A stretch of DNA of 64,000 nucleotides from BOG-234 sp036272235 (GTDB taxonomy: Bacteria > Acidobacteriota > Terriglobia > Bryobacterales > Bryobacteraceae), in assembly GCA_036272235.1 (NCBI GenBank), contig DATAZF010000039.1:6586-70585 (forward strand), written 5' to 3'. Made by a program: the position numbers and the translations under genes. Under the pieces are notes generated by a model, which saw nothing but the letters and a program-made list of their open reading frames with translations, ran no database searches and was not told the DNA's origin. Each line of letters starts with the position of its first letter. Position 1 is the first letter of the stretch. Shown here one piece after another: positions 49,901-56,406 of this stretch.

Positions 49901-51685
49901 TTAGGTTGTTGGTGGTGTGGTGTGTTGGGTGATCTTGCGATCATTGGTCGTATTCGTGATCGCGTGATCACGAATTTTCCCCTCATTACTGGAGATGAGA
50001 GAAACTGGCAGCCGCGAATGGTCTGAAGCGGCGCGGCGAAAAACGACGGTCACTGTGTCGTCGTACACCACGCGCCATTCGCGCGAAATCTTGAGAGTGC
50101 TGGTAAGGGCGAACTTGGGCGAAATCGCGATCGTGTCGATGGCGTATTTGTCCAGCGTCTTTTGCCAGCCGGGCTTTACGTTCATCACATCGAGGTAGCG
50201 TTCCCCGAATTCGTCGCCGTAGAAATCGCTTCGCCCGTCGACGAACACCTTCTTCGTCGGGTACAGATGGTAGATCAGGTAGTCGCCCCACTCGTCTTCG
50301 GCAAAGATATGGTGCGTCTCCGGCGACAGCAACAGCGGGAGCGCGGCTTCGGGATAGAAGGTGGGGTCGTAAGTGGACGTGAATTTCGCGCTCATTGGTT
50401 TGGGCGCCAGCAAAAGCGCGGCGGCAAGCAGCACAGGCAGCACGGATACGATGTGCACCCTCCATAGACGGTCCGTTTCCTCGAAGCTTGCACTGGAGGT
50501 TTCAAACCAACTGGACGCGCGGCCCACCCAGGCGGCGAATCCGGAGTTCCGACCCGCATCGATAGCCGCCACAACGGCTCGCGCCACCAGCGGCGCCGCG
50601 GCGATCGCGAAAATCGGCACATTGCGCTGTGCGATCAGGGAGAGATGCAGCCAGCCCAGGCTCATAAAGACATCCGCGAACCGGCGATTGCGGGCGTCCC
50701 ACAATGCCGTCAGCAACGCGAGAAACATGAGCGGCTCGAAATAGACCACGACGGGAGCGTGGAAGTTCATCGACTGAAATTCGCTGATGTGCTGCAGCTG
50801 ATATGGGTCGGTGATGTAGCCGATGACATGCTTGTGCAGCTCCCAGCCGTAAGGGTTGATAAAGGTGACAGCCAGGCACCCGAGGCTCGTCGCCAGCCAC
50901 GGTTTGGTCGAACGCAGGAATTGCCTGCGGCGTTCCGCGCCGGGCTCGATCGCCGCATTGAGCAGGTCCGATCCGATATAGCAGGCAAATATCAGGAACA
51001 CGATGAAAAAGCCGCCATGAAGATTAGTCCAGAGCAGCGTCAGCGGCACCATCCACGCGAGCAGCTTTGTGCGGCCTTCGGCGGCGCGGTTTGTTATGTG
51101 GAGTGTGACGACCAGGAAAAGAAGAGTAAAAAGATGGGGCCGTGCCAGCCAGTGAATCGCGCAGCCCCCCGTCGCCAATAGGGTCACGGCTATGGCAACC
51201 AAACTGTTATTGCACGTGCGCCGAATCAATCGGAACAGGCCGATGCTGGTGAAGCAGATCACGATGATGCTTGCCAATACCACCCCAGCCAGGCCAAATC
51301 GCTGGTGAACCATGGCGAAGAGAGCGTCCCACAGCCACTCCCACGCAAACCAGGGCGCGCCGGGACGGCTGAACGAGAAAATGTCGATGTGTGGAACCTG
51401 ATGATGCGCGAGAATCCACTCGCCTGTGCGAACGTGCCAGCCGGTATCCCCGTCGCCCAGGAGCGTACGGGCCCCCGACAGCTTCAGGAAGATAAAGATC
51501 AAGGGCATCAGGAAAGCAAGATCGGTGAGCGAGGGAAGAAATCTCGCGATGGCCGGCACCTCACTGGAAGCGCCTGCACTGGAAGCGCTCGCAGCGGATT
51601 GGGGAACGCCCGCGATGGGTTCGCAAATGGCAACTGCGGATCCTGAAGCGGCGACTTCAGATTTCGTCTCGAGGGGAAAAAGCAT
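49901..51685 (-). CDS. Polytopic membrane protein, GT-C glycosyltransferase-like
   Basis: A 594-aa protein with about ten hydrophobic helices (for example FLMPLIFIFLKLSG, VVLASIIVICFTSIGLF, VHIVSVLPVLLAAALLLA). The first periplasmic loop has GDGDTGWHVRTGEWIL, an acidic pair like the catalytic loop of GT-C glycosyltransferases. A C-terminal soluble domain contains EDEWGDYLIYHLYPTKKVFVDGRSDFYG. It starts at the stop of the PilZ gene (TGATG overlap) and ends 13 nt before the flp start. I infer a role in glycosylating pilin or a surface polymer; the donor and acceptor are unknown. Confidence 0.68.
   Translation of the reverse strand: MLFPLETKSEVAASGSAVAICEPIAGVPQSAASASSAGASSEVPAIARFLPSLTDLAFLMPLIFIFLKLSGARTLLGDGDTGWHVRTGEWILAHHQVPHIDIFSFSRPGAPWFAWEWLWDALFAMVHQRFGLAGVVLASIIVICFTSIGLFRLIRRTCNNSLVAIAVTLLATGGCAIHWLARPHLFTLLFLVVTLHITNRAAEGRTKLLAWMVPLTLLWTNLHGGFFIVFLIFACYIGSDLLNAAIEPGAERRRQFLRSTKPWLATSLGCLAVTFINPYGWELHKHVIGYITDPYQLQHISEFQSMNFHAPVVVYFEPLMFLALLTALWDARNRRFADVFMSLGWLHLSLIAQRNVPIFAIAAAPLVARAVVAAIDAGRNSGFAAWVGRASSWFETSSASFEETDRLWRVHIVSVLPVLLAAALLLAPKPMSAKFTSTYDPTFYPEAALPLLLSPETHHIFAEDEWGDYLIYHLYPTKKVFVDGRSDFYGDEFGERYLDVMNVKPGWQKTLDKYAIDTIAISPKFALTSTLKISREWRVVYDDTVTVVFRRAASDHSRLPVSLISSNEGKIRDHAITNTTNDRKITQHTTPPTT
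49952..49975 (-). promoter_or_regulatory. Perfect 10-bp palindrome upstream of the flp pilin gene
   Basis: ATTCGTGATC (49952-49961) and GATCACGAAT (49966-49975) with a 4-nt spacer, inside the last codons of the membrane-protein gene and 65 nt before flp. It could be a dimer operator for pilin expression, or an RNA hairpin. Confidence 0.5.
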
Positions 51686-52059
51686 CAGATGATCCGGTCC
51701 ACAGCCACGGGCATCGAAGCGAGGTCATTCACTCGGACTGCATGTTTACTTTTTATAAAGCGCATGCTCAGGATCCGCAGCGCGATCGCGTGATTGTTTC
51801 CCGCGCACGGAGTCACGCGTATTACTTCGGTCCTGCACCGCATCACCCTGGGGCCAACTTCGGAATTTTCCGGTAATTTAAGGTCCAGAATCAGTTTTTT
51901 GTCTACGCTGGGAAGAGGAACACCTTGCATCCAGCGCATGAGCATTCCGGTGCGGCTCACGTTTTCCGTGATCGAGCGGAGCGGCTCCACGTGCACTTTT
52001 CCACCGCCGATGAAACAAGTAAGTTGCACGTCAATTCGTGACTTGGTTCTGCGATCCAT
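51685..52059 (-). CDS. PilZ-domain protein
   Basis: A 124-aa single-domain protein. It begins MDRRTKSRIDVQLTCFIGGG, where RRxxxR is the c-di-GMP-binding N-terminal motif (here RRTKSR), and continues with ITENVSRTGMLMRW, a variant of the DxSxxG motif with Asn for Asp. PilZ proteins bind c-di-GMP and control pili, motility or polymer export. As the first gene of the tad locus and coupled to the membrane-protein gene, it probably links c-di-GMP to pilus or glycan output. The altered second motif leaves binding unproven. Confidence 0.82.
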   Translation of the reverse strand: MDRRTKSRIDVQLTCFIGGGKVHVEPLRSITENVSRTGMLMRWMQGVPLPSVDKKLILDLKLPENSEVGPRVMRCRTEVIRVTPCAGNNHAIALRILSMRFIKSKHAVRVNDLASMPVAVDRII

Positions 52060-52412
52060 TTGTCTGCTGTAGTATGAATTCTTCCGCGAATGCCACTTTT
52101 CAGCAATACCGAAAATGGGTTGTACGCGGACACTATCGATGGTTACGGCCTGAAGTTAACTCCGGTATTGGGTCCGGGTGTCACCTTCCGGCGAAGGTGT
52201 GAAAATTATGTTAAACATTTGAATGAAAGCCACTTGTAGTTCTTAATCCAAGGCGTGGGGAGGAAGCCTTGTCGACCCCGAATACCCCTGGTATTAGTGC
52301 TTGTGGGAAGCGCGGAGACTAAAGGTAGTATTCGATAGCGTGATGATGAATATTCAAAAGAAAACTACAAAAAGTATTAGATATTTTATCTGCAAAATGA
52401 TAAGCTCCTTCC
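52060..52412. other. 353-bp divergent intergenic region between tad locus and signalling cluster
   Basis: No gene seen. It separates the PilZ/tad operon (minus) from the LuxR-type regulator (plus), so promoters for both should lie here. It holds a hairpin CACCTTC-cggc-GAAGGTG (52182-52199) and an inverted repeat AATACC-cct-GGTATT (52281-52295). The stretch nearest the regulator (about 52340-52400) is strikingly AT-rich. I see no clear -35/-10 pair. Confidence 0.6.
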
Positions 52413-53162
52413 ATGGCTAATGTACTCCTTTGCAGCGATGAACCGATTCTCGCTGAAGGTCTGGCGCGAATTCTGGCGAGCTCGGAAGCCTTGGAGCTGA
52501 TTTCCTACTGTCACGGAATTGACGATCTCCGGCCGCAAATGGAGCTGCACCAACCCGATATCCTGTTAGTCGACCTGACCGCTGGCATTACTTTCGGTGT
52601 GCTGAGCGGTCTTCATGAGGTGGCGTCTCATGCCAAGATCGTTCTCTGGGTTCACTCAATTTCTACAGAACTCGCGCTGCAAGGCATGAGCCTCGGCGTT
52701 AGAGGTATCCTTCGCAAAACCCTGCCGACGGAAACGCTCATGCGCTGCCTGACCCGGGTAAATGAAGGAGAGTTGTGGTTTGAAAAAGCGCTCACCGACA
52801 GCATCATGTCGGCGCGCCGCTACTCCCTCACCCGGCGCGAGGGGCAGCTGGTCAGCTTACTCTCTCAAGGCCTGAAAAATAAGGAGATAGCAACCGCGCT
52901 CAACATCTCTGAGGGTACCGTGAAGGTATATCTGTCGCGGTTGTTCCAGAAGCTCGGCGTGAAGGACAGATTCGAACTCGCGCTCTATGGGCTCAAGAAT
53001 CTGACACCCGGCGGTGGGTCGCTTGAGAGTGTTCCTCAGAATGGGGGAACGAAGCAGAATGCGCCGGTCTGGCAGCCGCCGCGTTCCTTCTTTGTGGAGA
53101 GAATGCCGGTGCAGTCGCAGCAGCAAACCGAGCGTCGGCCGGCCAGCAGCTTCAAGTTCTAA
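52413..53162 (+). CDS. NarL/LuxR-family response regulator
   Basis: A 249-aa protein. The receiver has an acidic pocket in CSDEP, phospho-acceptor Asp54 in ILLVDLTAG and the Lys in ILRKTLP. The LuxR-type HTH reads LTRREGQLVSLLSQGLKNKEIATALNISEGTVKVYLSRLFQKLGV. A 45-residue disordered tail (PGGGSLESVPQ..., Gln/Pro-rich) follows. No kinase gene is directly adjacent, but a HisKA_3 kinase lies 0.7 kb downstream. It is divergent from the tad locus across a 353-bp gap and is the obvious candidate regulator of that locus. Confidence 0.9.
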   Translation: MANVLLCSDEPILAEGLARILASSEALELISYCHGIDDLRPQMELHQPDILLVDLTAGITFGVLSGLHEVASHAKIVLWVHSISTELALQGMSLGVRGILRKTLPTETLMRCLTRVNEGELWFEKALTDSIMSARRYSLTRREGQLVSLLSQGLKNKEIATALNISEGTVKVYLSRLFQKLGVKDRFELALYGLKNLTPGGGSLESVPQNGGTKQNAPVWQPPRSFFVERMPVQSQQQTERRPASSFKF

Positions 53163-53245
53163 CCCGAAGTTCGAACGTAGAAAAGGGCACGCGGAATTAA
53201 ATTCCCGCCTACCCCTCGGATTTTCCCGATAAACTTTCCGTGATT

Positions 53246-53698
53246 TCAGCTTACGGCGTGGGTCAGATTCAACGCGTCGTCCTCGGTTTTCATCAATTCC
53301 AGCCCGTCCAGCACCCGTTGTAGTAACTCGTCAGTCTGCCCAACCATCATCCGAAGGGCCTCGACCGCCCGGCTTTGGTGCTCGAATCTGACATCAACGC
53401 CGCTCTGCAGGCGCCCAAAGACGCGATTCAGCGTCTGATCCAGCTCCTCCTTCGTAACCATCTGATCCATCTTCAGTTGAAGCTGATCGCTCTGTGCTCC
53501 CAACCGCGCAACTGCCAGATGCACGGTGTCGATTCGCGCCCCAAGAGTCTCCAGTACAGCGGCGTTCTCTGTCGCGGTGCGCGCGTTCTCGGCCAGGTTG
53601 TCGAGAATGCGAAGGCTCCGGAACAATCCGAACGCCCCACCCACGAGGATCAATCCCGATTTGGCAACCGTAAAGAGAGTCTTGGACAACAAACGCAA
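53246..53698 (-). CDS. Membrane-anchored coiled-coil protein, unknown function
   Basis: A 150-aa protein with one N-terminal hydrophobic helix (about residues 9-26, FTVAKSGLILVGGAFGLF) and a long helical coiled coil after it (LDNLAENARTATENAAVLETL..., KMDQMVTKEELDQTLNRVF). The end of the coil, residues 110-136 (RAVEALRMMVGQTDELLQRV and on to DGLELM), lines up without gaps with a motif found in the two large coiled-coil proteins at 55.5 and 56.4 kb. It is transcribed opposite to the kinase that follows. Function unknown; a scaffold role is inferred. Confidence 0.65.
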   Translation of the reverse strand: MRLLSKTLFTVAKSGLILVGGAFGLFRSLRILDNLAENARTATENAAVLETLGARIDTVHLAVARLGAQSDQLQLKMDQMVTKEELDQTLNRVFGRLQSGVDVRFEHQSRAVEALRMMVGQTDELLQRVLDGLELMKTEDDALNLTHAVS

Positions 53699-53823
53699 TT
53701 ATAAAGACTTTGCAGCCGACTGTGGAGTCTCACTTTGAAACGAAGGTACCAGAACTATTCGACCGGATTGACCCCGGGAAGTACTACACTTCGTTAGCTC
53801 CAAACAGGTATAAATGATAGGAC

Positions 53824-54651
53824 GTGCCTGAAACCGGCTCACAGGCGAATCTTATCCGACGGGGTACAACGGGATCTACGCATCGTCCTGCTGCCCTCGT
53901 GCCACAGTCTGACGCCGTGGCTGCAGCCGCATGGGCTGACATGCTTTCGATGATCGGACAAAAGAACAGCCGGCTTTTTGATTTTCTAAAGCATGATCTC
54001 GGAGAGACGCCGCGTATACCTCGTCCGAACATTATGTTCGAGTTGGAACGGGAGCGCTCTCGGATCGCCCGCGAGTTGCATGCCGGCGCTGGTCAGCCGC
54101 TCGCAGGCATCAAACTGAATCTGGAGATGCTGGATAGCTGCGCCGCCGGCTTGCCGCAGGCCGGCCGCGACGCCCTCGCGCGGCTCCAAACTCTGGCCGA
54201 ACAGGCACTGGATCAGGTAAGGGCGGTTTCCCACAATCTCCATCCTCCTGACTGGCAAGGGCTTACCACGGCGGAGGCGCTGCGCTATCTCGTCCAATCG
54301 AGCGGCTTGCGTGTCCGGCTCCAGGTCGAAACTGATATTCAGTCCCTGCCCGCTGAGCCGTCGCACGCCGTCAAGATTGCGCTCTACAGGTGCGCGCAGG
54401 AGTGTATTTCAAACGTCCTTCGCCATTCCGGCGCCACACGTCTGGCTCTCTCCTTCGAAAGCGCGGGGGAAGTCGCCGAATTGCGGCTGGAAGATAATGG
54501 GCGGGGCTTTCCCGCGAGGCCCACAGGGCGCACAGGCATCGGTCTTGTGGCGATTCGCGAACATGCGGAGGGCTTGGGCGGGACATGCACGATTTCGAGC
54601 GGGCCTCAGGGCGTCGCCATAAGGGTCCGGCTGCCCCTGGCCGCAGAGTAA
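53824..54651 (+). CDS. Soluble HisKA_3 histidine kinase lacking the Asp after the active His
   Basis: A 275-aa protein with a GTG start (53824), close to a TATAAA at 53809-53814; ATG 53941 is a possible alternative. There is no membrane segment or recognisable sensor domain. The dimerisation box is IARELHAGAGQPLAGIKLNL, with His86 followed by Ala87 where this class normally has Asp or Glu, and Gln91 retained. The ATPase domain is intact (QECISNVLRHSG, LEDNGRGFP, GIGLVAIREHAEGLGG). The acidic residue is needed for kinase activity in DesK-like proteins and the Gln for phosphatase activity. It may thus act mainly as a phosphatase. Its partner is likely the LuxR regulator 50 bp downstream. Confidence 0.87.
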   Translation: MPETGSQANLIRRGTTGSTHRPAALVPQSDAVAAAAWADMLSMIGQKNSRLFDFLKHDLGETPRIPRPNIMFELERERSRIARELHAGAGQPLAGIKLNLEMLDSCAAGLPQAGRDALARLQTLAEQALDQVRAVSHNLHPPDWQGLTTAEALRYLVQSSGLRVRLQVETDIQSLPAEPSHAVKIALYRCAQECISNVLRHSGATRLALSFESAGEVAELRLEDNGRGFPARPTGRTGIGLVAIREHAEGLGGTCTISSGPQGVAIRVRLPLAAE

Positions 54652-54700
54652 ATGCCAACAATCTTGAACTTACACAGGATTTGCCAGTCTGGAGAAGCAT

Positions 54701-55357
54701 ATGGAAACAGCTAAGTCCGTAACCCTCGTACTCGCGGACGATCACGGGATTGTCCGCGAAGGCGTGGCTGCCTTTTGTAGTTCCCGTCCGGATCTGAAGA
54801 TTCTCGGACAGAGTTCCGATGGCGGCGAGGCAGTCGAGCTGATCCTGGCGCTGAAACCGGATTTCGCCGTACTGGATCTGAACATGCCGAAAGTTAACGG
54901 GCTCGATGTCATTCGGCGCGTCCGCCAGGCCAAATCCGAAACCAAGCTGATCGTGCTCTCGATCAGCCGCGATGAGAATACAATTCGGGAATTATTTCGG
55001 AGCGGAGCCAACGGATATCTATTAAAAGACGGACCGGCCAGACATCTGTTCGACGCAATCAATTACATTCAGGACGGAGGTCAGTACCTGACGCCGCTGA
55101 TTCGTCGCGAATCCATTGATAACAGAAGGGAAAAGAAGGATCCACTGGCCCTCCTCAGCAAGCGCGAGTACGAGGTATTCAGCTTTCTTGTAGATGGAAT
55201 GCGGCCTAAGGATATCGCTAAAATGTTAGAAATAAGCCCCAAAACTGTGGACACTTATCGCGCTAATATAATGCGAAAACTGGAAGTCGACGGCATCGCC
55301 GGCCTCGTCCGGTTCGCCATTCAACGGAACCTTCAGACAACGTCGATTCCCAACTGA
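54701..55357 (+). CDS. NarL/LuxR-family response regulator
   Basis: A 218-aa two-domain regulator. The receiver shows LVLADDHGIVREGV, the phospho-acceptor Asp in FAVLDLNMPKVNGLDV, and GYLLKDGPARHLFDAINYIQ. The LuxR HTH reads LSKREYEVFSFLVDGMRPKDIAKMLEISPKTVDTYRANIMRKL. It follows the HisKA_3 kinase and is its probable partner. Its receiver is strikingly like that of the membrane fusion protein at 56.4 kb (shared G-P-A-R-H-L, D-G-G-Q-Y and R-R), so one was likely copied from the other. Confidence 0.92.
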   Translation: METAKSVTLVLADDHGIVREGVAAFCSSRPDLKILGQSSDGGEAVELILALKPDFAVLDLNMPKVNGLDVIRRVRQAKSETKLIVLSISRDENTIRELFRSGANGYLLKDGPARHLFDAINYIQDGGQYLTPLIRRESIDNRREKKDPLALLSKREYEVFSFLVDGMRPKDIAKMLEISPKTVDTYRANIMRKLEVDGIAGLVRFAIQRNLQTTSIPN

Positions 55358-55407
55358 GTCATGGGCTCTCCCGACTTCAATCAACCGAATTTCCCCAGGA
55401 ATTAGCC

Positions 55408-55464
55408 TGGTACCAATAGGGTAAACCCCGGTCATGGTACCCGGCAATGATCCGAAAGTACCAA
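55408..55464 (+). promoter_or_regulatory. Cluster of GTACC motifs before the coiled-coil gene
   Basis: GGTACCAAT (55409-55417), GGTACCC (55436-55442) and AGTACCAAT (55456-55464) lie within 60 bp upstream of the TTG-start gene at 55522. TACCAAT fits the NarL-type heptamer pattern (TACYNMT), and two NarL-family regulators are encoded here. Binding is inference. Confidence 0.35.
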
Positions 55465-55521
55465 TTTTGACTAATATTGTGAATATCTCACGGGGTTAAA
55501 AACTACTTAGGTAGATTCCCA

Positions 55522-56304
55522 TTGGCTAACTTATTCAAGATTCTCGCGGCGTCGGTGGGTGGCGGCCTTGTGCTCGGAGCGGGAATCCGGCTGGGTGAGG
55601 TGATCGCGAACCGCGAGCTCGCCCTACTCGATCATGACAGCCCAGATCGGGGCAGGCTCGATCGTGACAGGCAGGCCTCGCGCGGAAAGCTCGCTGATCG
55701 CGGCGCGCTGGAGAACCGCCCGTATGGCCCGGAAAGGGGGTTCGAATCTGAAACTCCCGCCATGATCGCCGCGCGATTCGATGCCCAGACCGCGGAAATG
55801 ACGGCCGTCCGCGCACACCTCAGAAAGGAAAGCCGCCAATTGGAAGAGTTGGGCGAAACCTCGGTACGGCTTCGCGGCGAACTGCAGGGCTGGCTCGAAA
55901 ACAACGTTACGACACGGATGACCGAAGTCGAAGCCCGTCTCAAGTCCGAGGCCGAGCGCGGTCAGCGGCAGATGCTCGACGCTTTCGTCGACAGTGTTGA
56001 GACGCGCGTGATCAAGCGAATATCAACTCTGGAAGAAGAAGTTTCTGGTCAATCCGCCGCGATGACCGAATTGTGTGCGTGCTCCCTGCGGACCGAGCAG
56101 AGCATGCAGAAATTGCTCGGCGGCCTTGACCGCATGATAAAGCACCCGTCCGCTGAGGAAGCGCCGCCGATACCGCCGGCGCCTGCGGCTGCGAAATCCG
56201 CCGAGCCCGGGCCCGCTACTCCTCCACCCGTGGATCCTACGCCGCTGTCGCCGCCATCGTTCGCCGAGCCGCGACGACGCTCGCGATGGAGCATTTTGGG
56301 GTGA
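55522..56304 (+). CDS. Coiled-coil protein with N-terminal hydrophobic helix, unknown function
   Basis: A 260-aa protein with a TTG start (55522); AGG lies upstream at reasonable spacing and no earlier start is better. Residues 4-29 (LFKILAASVGGGLVLGAGIR) are hydrophobic and Gly-rich and may insert in the membrane. A charged Asp/Arg-rich stretch (31-75) and a long coiled coil (80-205) follow, and a Pro/Ala-rich tail ends RRRSRWSILG. Residues 152-205 align without gaps to residues 335-388 of the next protein, with 19 of 54 identical by hand count. It belongs to no family I recognise. Context suggests a partner of the receiver fusion. Confidence 0.68.
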   Translation: MANLFKILAASVGGGLVLGAGIRLGEVIANRELALLDHDSPDRGRLDRDRQASRGKLADRGALENRPYGPERGFESETPAMIAARFDAQTAEMTAVRAHLRKESRQLEELGETSVRLRGELQGWLENNVTTRMTEVEARLKSEAERGQRQMLDAFVDSVETRVIKRISTLEEEVSGQSAAMTELCACSLRTEQSMQKLLGGLDRMIKHPSAEEAPPIPPAPAAAKSAEPGPATPPPVDPTPLSPPSFAEPRRRSRWSILG

Positions 56305-56406
56305 CAGCGCGGCCCGCATCGAGTCTCTTTCCGCAAGCTGAAAAAGTACTGGCCAGGAACGAACCGCGGCGTTTCACGCTAAAATGTTACAACGCCTCAG
56401 GTATCG

